15,812 nucleotides of DNA. It comes from an uncultured Moraxella sp. (GTDB lineage: Bacteria > Pseudomonadota > Gammaproteobacteria > Pseudomonadales > Moraxellaceae). A program made the translations under genes and the position numbers. The stretch lies in the NCBI GenBank assembly GCA_943908405.1, contig CALTTE010000045.1:1-15812 (forward strand), given 5' to 3'. The stretch's first letter is position 1, and each line of letters begins with the position of its first letter. Of this stretch, positions 8,316 to 14,539 are shown piece by piece. The notes under the pieces are model-generated. The model was given only the letters and a program-made list of their open reading frames with translations, did no database searches and was not told the DNA's origin.

Positions 8316-8367
8316 TATTTAGCCAATCCTTACAACTCATCAACCAAACCTAACCCCCATCATAATA

Positions 8368-8437
8368 TTGAACAGCAAAGCTCAATACACAAATCATCGC
8401 ACACAAACCGCTACAAGCCATTTGTACTGCTGTTCAA
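8368..8437. repeat. 10-bp inverted repeat bounding 50 bases downstream of folP
   Basis: TTGAACAGCA (8368-8377) and TGCTGTTCAA (8428-8437) are perfect complements. A second pair, ACAAAT with ATTTGT, lies inside. In the minus-strand transcript the structure begins 4 bases after the folP stop and ends before the ATG of the next gene. No T-run follows, so it is not a standard terminator, and no target-site duplication flanks it. Confidence 0.55.
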
Positions 8438-8441
8438 ACAA

Positions 8442-9320
8442 TCATCCGTTTTCTGCCAATGCCTGCCACAATGCCAAGCCATCAGCCGTTGCCCCAACAT
8501 TATGCGTACGAATAATACTTGCCCCCTGCTGGACAGCAAATATCGCCGCCGTTGCCCCAATGCCGTCTCTATCTATGGGCTTGTGATTGCTTTTTTTTGT
8601 ATATTTTTGCAACACTTCTCCCAAAAACCGCTTGCGAGATACTCCAAACAGCATCGGATAACCAAAATTAAAAACATCCAGCTGTTTTAAAATAGCAATG
8701 TGATGGTGGTAGTTTTTGGCAAAGCCCATACCCACGTCAATAATGATGTTACGCTCGGCAACCCCTTGACTAATGGCATTATTAACAAGCGATAACAACT
8801 GCTGACGCACATCGGCAACAACATTGGTATATTCTGCCAAGCTGTCCATCGTGTCAGGCTCACCCAAAGCGTGCATAATGACCACAGGCACGCCCAAATG
8901 GCTCGCCATCTTTGCTGCCCCTGCCCGCTTTAGCCCACGCACATCATTCCACATATCCGCCCCAAGCTCTGCCATCGCCGCCATTACGACAGGCGAGCTT
9001 GTGTCAATGGACAGCCAGCATTTGGGAAAGGCTTGACGAATGGCACGCACAATCGGATACAACCGTGCCAGCTCATCATCATCGCTGATTTTATTGGCAT
9101 TGGGACGGGAGGACTCTGCCCCGATATCAATAATACTCGCCCCTTCATCAATCATTTTGGCTGTGTGTGCCAGTGCCGTATCAATGGTATTAAACCGCCC
9201 ACCATCACTAAACGAATCAGGGGTAACATTTAGCACGCCCATTATTTTTGGCGTGGATAAATCCAGCTGTTTTTGCCCATAGTTGAGATAAGTTTTTGGC
9301 AACGCTTGAAACAATGACAT
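8442..9320 (-). CDS. folP: Dihydropteroate synthase, 292 aa
   Basis: FolP joins p-aminobenzoate to dihydropterin pyrophosphate in folate synthesis and is the sulfonamide target. Seen are NVTPDSFSDGG (31-41), the loop GAESSRP (67-73), D106 in IDTS, N126 in NDVRG, D195 in IDVGMGF, K230 in SRKR, and R271 and H273 in IRTHNV. All the pterin- and phosphate-binding residues I know of are kept, but flanking positions differ from the common forms GGESTRPG, DPGxGFGK and HDV. The ATG at 9320 is preferred, with AGAGGG 4 bases upstream; a GTG directly before it (9323) is too close to that site. Length is normal for the family. It is transcribed away from hflX. Confidence 0.95.
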   Translation of the reverse strand: MSLFQALPKTYLNYGQKQLDLSTPKIMGVLNVTPDSFSDGGRFNTIDTALAHTAKMIDEGASIIDIGAESSRPNANKISDDDELARLYPIVRAIRQAFPKCWLSIDTSSPVVMAAMAELGADMWNDVRGLKRAGAAKMASHLGVPVVIMHALGEPDTMDSLAEYTNVVADVRQQLLSLVNNAISQGVAERNIIIDVGMGFAKNYHHHIAILKQLDVFNFGYPMLFGVSRKRFLGEVLQKYTKKSNHKPIDRDGIGATAAIFAVQQGASIIRTHNVGATADGLALWQALAENG

Positions 9321-9357
9321 CACGCCCTCTTTTTTTGACTATCAATTTTATCAATTT

Positions 9358-9404
9358 AATTACCTAAATACTTAATAACTTAAATACTTGACAACTAAAT
9401 ACCT
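9358..9404. repeat. 16-bp imperfect tandem repeat, about 3 copies
   Basis: AATTACCTAAATACTT (9358-9373) and AATAACTTAAATACTT (9374-9389) differ at three positions. A degenerate third unit containing AACTAAATACCT follows (9390-9404). Confidence 0.75.
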
Positions 9405-9549
9405 AATACTTGGTAAATATAATGCTTGACAAATAATATCGGCATTCACTTGATACCAACCCATCAAAAAATAACTTAAACATCAAATAATCTTAAAATT
9501 GCATTAAATATTACCAATCATCATTGTATCAATGATTTGACCATCAAAG

Positions 9550-9591
9550 CAATTAACACCAAGCAATTAATGCTAAACAATTAACACCAAG
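9550..9591. repeat. 14-bp tandem repeat, 3 copies
   Basis: CAATTAACACCAAG (9550-9563), CAATTAATGCTAAA (9564-9577) and CAATTAACACCAAG (9578-9591) are contiguous. The outer two are identical and extend to a shared 16-base word ending in CA. Confidence 0.9.
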
Positions 9592-9776
9592 CACCAAACG
9601 TTAATTATTTTTAATTTATTTAAAATTTATATTCAACACAATGTATCCAACGCAAAAAACGATAAATAACCCCTACAAACCAATAAAAATGCTTTTATTG
9701 CCCCTTGAAATTAATTAATCATAGCACAATCTAGAACTGATTAAAATTAAATTGACAAGAACTAAAGGTAAATTAT

Positions 9777-11192
9777 TTGCAATATTTTGACAGACACGAA
9801 GGCGGCGAAAAAGCCATTTTGGTACATATGGCACTGTATGAGCCCAATACCAACGCAACAGGCAATAACACAACAGGCAACAAAGAAAGCAACAACGATT
9901 TGGACGAATTTAGCTTATTGGCACAATCGGCGGATGCTGAAATTTTAGCCACCATCACAGGCAAATTATCCCGCCCTTTTGCCAAATACTTTGTTGGCAC
10001 AGGCAAAGCAGAAGAAATTGCCCAACAAGTGGCAAATCTTGGGGCGGATATCGTCTTATTTAACCACAGCCTAACGCCCAGCCAAGAACGCAATTTAGAA
10101 AAATTATGCCAATGCCGAGTGGTAGACAGAACAGGGCTAATTTTGGATATTTTTGCCAAGCGTGCCAAAACCCACGAAGGCAAATTGCAAGTAGAGCTTG
10201 CCCAGCTAAACCATCTTTCCACCCGACTGGTGCGAGGCTGGACACACTTAGAACGTCAAAAAGGCGGTATTGGACTGCGTGGACCTGGTGAAACACAGCT
10301 GGAAACCGATCGCCGTCTTTTGCAAATTCGTATTGGGCAACTAAAAGCCAAACTTGCCAAAGTCAAACAAACTCGCAAACAAGGACGAGCCAAACGACAA
10401 AAATCCGACACACCAACCTTATCACTGGTTGGCTATACCAATGCCGGCAAATCTACCCTTTTTAATCGTTTGGCTGATGAGCATATTTATGCTGCCGACC
10501 AATTATTTGCCACCCTTGACCCTACATTACGCCGTGTACATTGGCAAGGGCTTGGTAATGTTGTATTGGCTGATACGGTCGGTTTTGTTAAAAATCTGCC
10601 CCACGAATTGGTGGAAAGCTTTCACGCAACGCTTGAGGAGACATTGGAGGCGGATTTATTGCTCCACGTCATTGACAGTGCCAGCCCCAATATGCTTGAT
10701 GAAATACAGGCGGTGAATGATGTTTTAACAACCATTGATGCCGATGCCCCCATTTTGCTTGTTTATAATAAAATTGACAAAAGCCAAATGGGCGAAAATG
10801 AAGTAAGTCATACAACCGAAATAAACCATACAATCAAAGTTTATTATGCCGATAGCGATACGCCCCAGCGGGTTTTTGTCTCCGCCAAAACAGGGGCGGG
10901 TATCGATTCTTTAAAACAAGCCGTCAGCGAGATTTTGGGCGGTCAAATACTCCATTATACCCTTTGTTTATCACCCAATAATAGGGCGTTGATTAGCGAG
11001 CTTTACGCCCTTGGTCATCGTATAAATAGCACTTATGACGAACAAGGCAACACTTACATTGACATCACCACCACCCCTGCGACCATAACAAAACTGCTAG
11101 GACGGTACAACATTATTCCAAGCGATGTACTGCCACCATCACAGGCAAACACGCTGCTTGATAGCGACCAAACAATAAACACCGAACAATAA
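9777..11192 (+). CDS. hflX: GTPase HflX, 471 aa, TTG start
   Basis: HflX is a ribosome-binding GTPase that splits stalled or stressed ribosomes. The N-terminal HflX domain contains KYFVGTGKAEEIA (about 70-82) and the conserved stretch from SQERNLEKL to GIGLRGPGETQLETD (about 102-178). The GTPase domain has G1 G219-YTNAGKST227, G2 in ATLDPTLRR (about 245-253), G3 DTVGF 266-270, G4 NKID 331-334 and G5 SAKTG 369-373. The TTG start gives MQYFDRHEGGEKA, matching the usual MFDRY.. beginning, and AAAGG lies 8 bases upstream (9764-9768). The protein is longer than E. coli HflX (426), partly through an Asn/Thr/Gly-rich insert at about 25-40 built from a 15-base duplication, and a longer C terminus. 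hfq, a frequent partner, is not next to it. Confidence 0.96.
   Translation: MQYFDRHEGGEKAILVHMALYEPNTNATGNNTTGNKESNNDLDEFSLLAQSADAEILATITGKLSRPFAKYFVGTGKAEEIAQQVANLGADIVLFNHSLTPSQERNLEKLCQCRVVDRTGLILDIFAKRAKTHEGKLQVELAQLNHLSTRLVRGWTHLERQKGGIGLRGPGETQLETDRRLLQIRIGQLKAKLAKVKQTRKQGRAKRQKSDTPTLSLVGYTNAGKSTLFNRLADEHIYAADQLFATLDPTLRRVHWQGLGNVVLADTVGFVKNLPHELVESFHATLEETLEADLLLHVIDSASPNMLDEIQAVNDVLTTIDADAPILLVYNKIDKSQMGENEVSHTTEINHTIKVYYADSDTPQRVFVSAKTGAGIDSLKQAVSEILGGQILHYTLCLSPNNRALISELYALGHRINSTYDEQGNTYIDITTTPATITKLLGRYNIIPSDVLPPSQANTLLDSDQTINTEQ
9855..9884. repeat. 15-bp tandem repeat, 2 copies, inside hflX
   Basis: GCAACAGGCAATAAC (9855-9869) and ACAACAGGCAACAAA (9870-9884) encode the repeated ATGNN/TTGNK element in a non-conserved linker of HflX. 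Confidence 0.75.
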
Positions 11193-11315
11193 ACGATAAC
11201 AAGCGATAAACCTAGCAACAATCAGTTGCCACAAATCATCAGCCGCAAAGAGCTTTATGACACATTAGGCGTTACAATATTAAAAGCATTTATCCGCCTT
11301 AAATTTAATGCTTAA
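11193..11315 (+). other. In-frame open stretch after the hflX stop
   Basis: After the hflX TAA the same frame stays open for 40 codons, to a TAA at 11313-11315, and contains SRKELYDTLG. No ATG or GTG start and no ribosome-binding site are present; an internal TTG exists. This may be chance, or the remnant of a fused or separate short gene. Confidence 0.2.
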
Positions 11316-11643
11316 TCGTTACTATCTGCTCACCAACCTGTTTATTGAAGTTTTGCGGTTCAGGGGTTGGTTTATCGTCTTCTTGATTGGTGCTTGCTTG
11401 GTGATTGGGATAGTGATGATGATGCTCAATATCACACCCATCATCGCCTTTTTTGGGAATGTAACCTGTCCGTTCGTTGATGGGCAAATGCTCATACTCC
11501 CAAATCATCACCGCTTGCATACAGGTTTGTCGCTGTTCTGGGCTTAGTTTATCGCCATTATCCCATTTGCCAATCTCAATGGCAGTACGAAATTTGGCAA
11601 CAATCTCTGGGCTAAGGTGATTTAATACGGTTTGTTTGTCCAT
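11305..11643 (-). CDS. DUF1315 (YeaC-like) protein, 112 aa
   Basis: This belongs to a small gammaproteobacterial family of unknown function that includes E. coli YeaC. The recognisable core is LSPEIVAKFRTAIEIGKWDN (9-28), followed by LSPEQRQTCMQAVMIWEYEHLP and ERTGYIPKK, matching the family pattern of a helical N-terminal half. The C-terminal part is not conserved and is rich in His, Asn, Gln and Pro, including an HHHHYPNH run near 75-82. The start has a very good Shine-Dalgarno, AAAGGAG, 5 bases upstream. It converges on hflX, and its stop lies about 112 bases from the hflX stop. It is soluble as far as I can see, with no signal peptide or membrane helix. Confidence 0.85.
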   Translation of the reverse strand: MDKQTVLNHLSPEIVAKFRTAIEIGKWDNGDKLSPEQRQTCMQAVMIWEYEHLPINERTGYIPKKGDDGCDIEHHHHYPNHQASTNQEDDKPTPEPQNFNKQVGEQIVTIKH

Positions 11644-11706
11644 TATTGCTCCTTTGGTTGGTTTTAAGTGCCTAAAATCATTATGTATTTGGCTAAAAAT
11701 ATGTTG

Positions 11707-11736
11707 TAATGCTTGATTTTTTAATGCTTGATTATT
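11707..11736. repeat. 15-bp tandem repeat, 2 copies
   Basis: TAATGCTTGATTTTT (11707-11721) and TAATGCTTGATTATT (11722-11736) differ at one position. They lie in the 151-base gap between the DUF1315 gene and nadK. Confidence 0.85.
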
Positions 11737-11750
11737 AATACCTAGATATT

Positions 11751-11784
11751 GGTTGCTTAAACCATTAGGTTGCTTAAACCATTA
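11751..11784. repeat. Perfect 17-bp tandem duplication
   Basis: GGTTGCTTAAACCATTA occurs twice without a gap (11751-11767 and 11768-11784), ending 10 bases before the nadK stop codon. Each unit contains GGTTgcttAAACC, a short near-palindrome. Confidence 0.97.
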
Positions 11785-11794
11785 TTTATAAAAA

Positions 11795-12904
11795 TTATTG
11801 CGATAATTTTTTGGTCAAACTAAATTCATCGCCATACAAACTCCAATGCAATTTGGTGCGACAAGCGGCATAAAAATCCAGCCCCCTAGGGTGTAATAGC
11901 GTCAAAGACTTATGGTATTTATCAATCTGTAGCACTTGGTTGGGAGCAAGTGGCACACTGGCTCTGCCATCGCTACTGACCATCGGCAAAGTGCGATTGT
12001 CTTTATGGACACGAAGCTCAATACAGCTGGTATCAGCCACCAAAATGGGGCGAGACGATAGCGTATGCGGATACATCGGCGACAAACAAATTGCCGATAG
12101 GCTTGGGTGAATGATTGGCCCGCCTGCCGATAAATTATAAGCAGTTGAACCCGTTGGCGTGGCAACAATCAATCCATCGGCGTGCTGACGATAAACATCA
12201 ACCCCATTGACGCTCATCTCAAAGTCAATGGTATGCACCGATTTGCCCGCGTGTAGCACAATATCATTGAGTGCCACATCGCTATAAAGCACCGCCCCAT
12301 CTTGCTTAATTTGTAGCGACAACAAAAACCGCTCATCGGATTCATAAGCCCCTGACAACACATCAAGCACTTGGGTTAATTGGTCGGGATAAACATCGGC
12401 CAAAAATCCCAGTCTACCCCGATTAACGCCCAAAATCGGCGTACCGCTATCACAAGCCTGCCTTGCTGCCTGCAAAATAGAACCATCACCGCCCACCACC
12501 ACCAATATATCCGAGTAAATCATCAGGCAATCACCAGTTACAATGCTTACCGCTGAACTTGCCAGTCGCTTATCGTTTGAGTTATCAGCCAAAGCCTTAT
12601 CAGATACATTGCATAAAGGCGTATCAACCCTATTTTTATCTATCAATTCATCAGACAAACATTGAGCGGTTGTCTCATCAACCAGCACTTCATAAGCGTG
12701 CAACCCAAGCAACATAACCAAATCATTAACTGTTTGCTTAACACTGGCTTTGTCCATTTGCCCCCAAATGCCCACACGAGCAAAGGGGCGGTTGTTATTT
12801 GTTGGCATTGAGAGACTTAACGGCAAAGTATCAGGGTGTTGATTGGGTTTTTCAAGCGATTGAGTAGAATTGCTTACCGATTGTTCATTTTTTGGATTTT
12901 GCAC
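11795..12904 (-). CDS. nadK: NAD kinase, 369 aa, GTG start
   Basis: NadK phosphorylates NAD+ to NADP+ in the cytoplasm. Motifs are G138-GDG (the catalytic aspartate motif), GVNRGRLGF (159-167), N213-D214 in the NE/D motif, and TPTGSTAYNLSAGGP (249-263). The protein is longer than the E. coli enzyme (292) owing to a Gln/Asn/Ser-rich N-terminal tail (about 1-40) and an insert of about 40 residues at 82-122, both apparently non-conserved. The GTG at 12904 is chosen because AAGGAGG lies 4-5 bases before it; the internal ATG at 12808 has no ribosome-binding site. The Shine-Dalgarno overlaps the ubiB stop codon, so nadK is very probably translationally coupled to ubiB in the ubiE-ubiB-nadK operon. 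Confidence 0.96.
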   Translation of the reverse strand: MQNPKNEQSVSNSTQSLEKPNQHPDTLPLSLSMPTNNNRPFARVGIWGQMDKASVKQTVNDLVMLLGLHAYEVLVDETTAQCLSDELIDKNRVDTPLCNVSDKALADNSNDKRLASSAVSIVTGDCLMIYSDILVVVGGDGSILQAARQACDSGTPILGVNRGRLGFLADVYPDQLTQVLDVLSGAYESDERFLLSLQIKQDGAVLYSDVALNDIVLHAGKSVHTIDFEMSVNGVDVYRQHADGLIVATPTGSTAYNLSAGGPIIHPSLSAICLSPMYPHTLSSRPILVADTSCIELRVHKDNRTLPMVSSDGRASVPLAPNQVLQIDKYHKSLTLLHPRGLDFYAACRTKLHWSLYGDEFSLTKKLSQ

Positions 12905-12916
12905 CCGCCCTCCTTA
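12905..12916 (-). promoter_or_regulatory. nadK ribosome-binding site overlapping the ubiB stop
   Basis: On the minus strand TAAGGAGGGCGG precedes the GTG start; its first three bases are the ubiB stop codon. This decides the GTG start and implies coupling. Confidence 0.8.
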
Positions 12917-14536
12917 GACAGTTATTCGCCATAGCACACACACCGCCCCCAAGCCAAAAAAGCCAAGCGATAACCACCAAAATGGCACAATCAGCCCAAT
13001 AGCAAGACTAATCCCAAACCCACCCAACGCCAACCAATCATAGCGTTTATTATTTAAGCTGTCTTGATGCAACTGCTGTAATTCACGCACCAACAGCTCT
13101 TGGCGAGCCCCCATCATCGCCAGCGATTGCACCCCATCAAAAACCAAATGGGGCAAATTGGCACTGGCAAGCAGTGTCTCTGGCAATTTTTGACTCAGCT
13201 CATACAAATTTTTGGCGGGGTCAAATTGTTCTTTAACCCAATCGGTTAATATCGGCTTAGCCAGTTGCCAAATATCCAGCTCAGGATACAACTCACGCCC
13301 CAACCCCTCAACGTGCACCAAGGTTTTAAGCAATAACACCAATTGTGGCGGTATGGTCATATGATGACGGCGAGCAACGTCCAAAATAGCATACAATACC
13401 CCCGCAAAATCAATCTCACTCATCGGCTTTGACACCATCGGCGATACCGTACGTGTCATATCTTTGGTCAAAGCGTGCTTGTCCACCGATGGCGGTACCC
13501 AGCCTGCTTGGGCGATAATCTCAACCAACAAATCAAATTGGCTATTCATCACCGCAAGCAACAATCTTGCCACCACCAGCTGGTCTTGAGCGGATAACTC
13601 GCCCATAATCGCACAATCCAGCCCAATATAGCGTGGGTTTAAGACCGCATCTCCATTGGGCAACGTTTCAACAAAAATATTGCCAGGGTGCATATCGGCG
13701 TGAAAAAAATTATGATAAAACACTTGGGTAAAAAAGATAGTCAAGCCTGTTTTGGCAAGGGTGGCTTTGTCATAACCCAAACGGTCAAAATCATCAAGGC
13801 GAGAAATCGGCAAGCCATAAATTCGCTCAGACACCATCACCTGCGAGGTGGCTTGGTAGACTTTTGGCACATAAATAAGTGGCGAATTTAAAAAATTTTG
13901 TCGCATTTTTTGACTATTACGAGCCTCAATGGTCAAATCCAGCTCATCAAGCATAATTTGACGATAGTCCTCAACAATATCGCTCAAATGTATCGCCCTT
14001 GCCATCGCCACCCGTGCCGATACAAAATGGGCGATGTACCTTAAAAGCTCAAAATCCGCCAAAATGGTTGCTTTAATGGTAGGACGCACCACCTTTACCA
14101 CCACCTCACGCCCATTTTTTAGCTTAGCGGTATGTACTTGGGCAATGCTAGCAGCAGCAAAAGGCGTATTATCAAAACGAGCAAACAATTCATCAATACG
14201 CCCCCCTAAGGCTTGTTCAATCTCAAGGCGAGCAATAGCACTATCAAAGGGGGCAACCTGGTCTTGCAATAGCGATAATTGCTCAATAATTGCTGGTGGC
14301 AACAAATCAGAACGGGTGGATAATAACTGTCCCAGTTTTAAAAACAGCGTCCCCATCTCCTCCAAAGCCAGTTTAACCCCCATAGGCTTAGGCTTTTTGC
14401 CAATCGCCAAAGGGTGTAACCGTATCAGACGCTTTAACCCTGCCAAGGCTGGATGATTGGGCAAATGGGCGTCCAAGCGGTGCTTAGCAGCAATAGCATA
14501 TAGCGATAATAAGCGTTTTTTGTCGGTCAATCGCAC
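12914..14536 (-). CDS. ubiB: UbiB, ubiquinone biosynthesis atypical kinase/ATPase, 540 aa
   Basis: UbiB is an ADCK/ABC1-family protein needed for ubiquinone synthesis, acting as an ATPase at the inner membrane. The KxGQ motif is K67-LGQ70, the alanine-rich nucleotide loop is AAASIAQVH, HADMHPGNIF lies near 278-287, and the metal-binding aspartate is in GLDCAIMG (about 305-312). Here the residue after Asp-Cys is Ala; E. coli has Gly. Two hydrophobic helices end the protein (about 498-536), as expected for the membrane anchor. Length is close to the E. coli protein (546). It starts with GTG, 3 bases after the ubiE stop, with AAGG about 8 bases upstream inside the ubiE end; no earlier start fits. 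ubiJ is not present between ubiE and ubiB. Confidence 0.97.
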   Translation of the reverse strand: MRLTDKKRLLSLYAIAAKHRLDAHLPNHPALAGLKRLIRLHPLAIGKKPKPMGVKLALEEMGTLFLKLGQLLSTRSDLLPPAIIEQLSLLQDQVAPFDSAIARLEIEQALGGRIDELFARFDNTPFAAASIAQVHTAKLKNGREVVVKVVRPTIKATILADFELLRYIAHFVSARVAMARAIHLSDIVEDYRQIMLDELDLTIEARNSQKMRQNFLNSPLIYVPKVYQATSQVMVSERIYGLPISRLDDFDRLGYDKATLAKTGLTIFFTQVFYHNFFHADMHPGNIFVETLPNGDAVLNPRYIGLDCAIMGELSAQDQLVVARLLLAVMNSQFDLLVEIIAQAGWVPPSVDKHALTKDMTRTVSPMVSKPMSEIDFAGVLYAILDVARRHHMTIPPQLVLLLKTLVHVEGLGRELYPELDIWQLAKPILTDWVKEQFDPAKNLYELSQKLPETLLASANLPHLVFDGVQSLAMMGARQELLVRELQQLHQDSLNNKRYDWLALGGFGISLAIGLIVPFWWLSLGFFGLGAVCVLWRITV

Positions 14537-14539
14537 TGA

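Larger units (their letters stand above)
9324..9776. other. Divergent folP/hflX intergenic region with tandem repeats
   Basis: This 453-base AT-rich region has no convincing gene. It must carry the promoters of both divergent genes, but I could not assign either firmly. It holds two tandem arrays (9358-9404 and 9550-9591). TTGACA at 9752-9757 lacks a -10 at a usable place before the hflX start. Confidence 0.6.

Noticed and set aside
8368..8437. Insertion-sequence or MITE call for the inverted repeat
   Set aside because: Only 70 bases, no target-site duplication and only one copy seen in the window; listed as a repeat only.
9752..9757. TTGACA as an hflX -35 element
   Set aside because: A -10 at 17 bases would fall on the start codon and read ATTTGC, so it cannot serve the TTG start at 9777.
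9773..10222. 149-codon minus-strand open frame over the start of hflX
   Set aside because: Antisense to the conserved HflX N-terminal domain; Ser/Leu/Cys-rich shadow translation.
14034..14456. 140-codon plus-strand open frame
   Set aside because: Antisense to conserved ubiB motifs; no support for translation.
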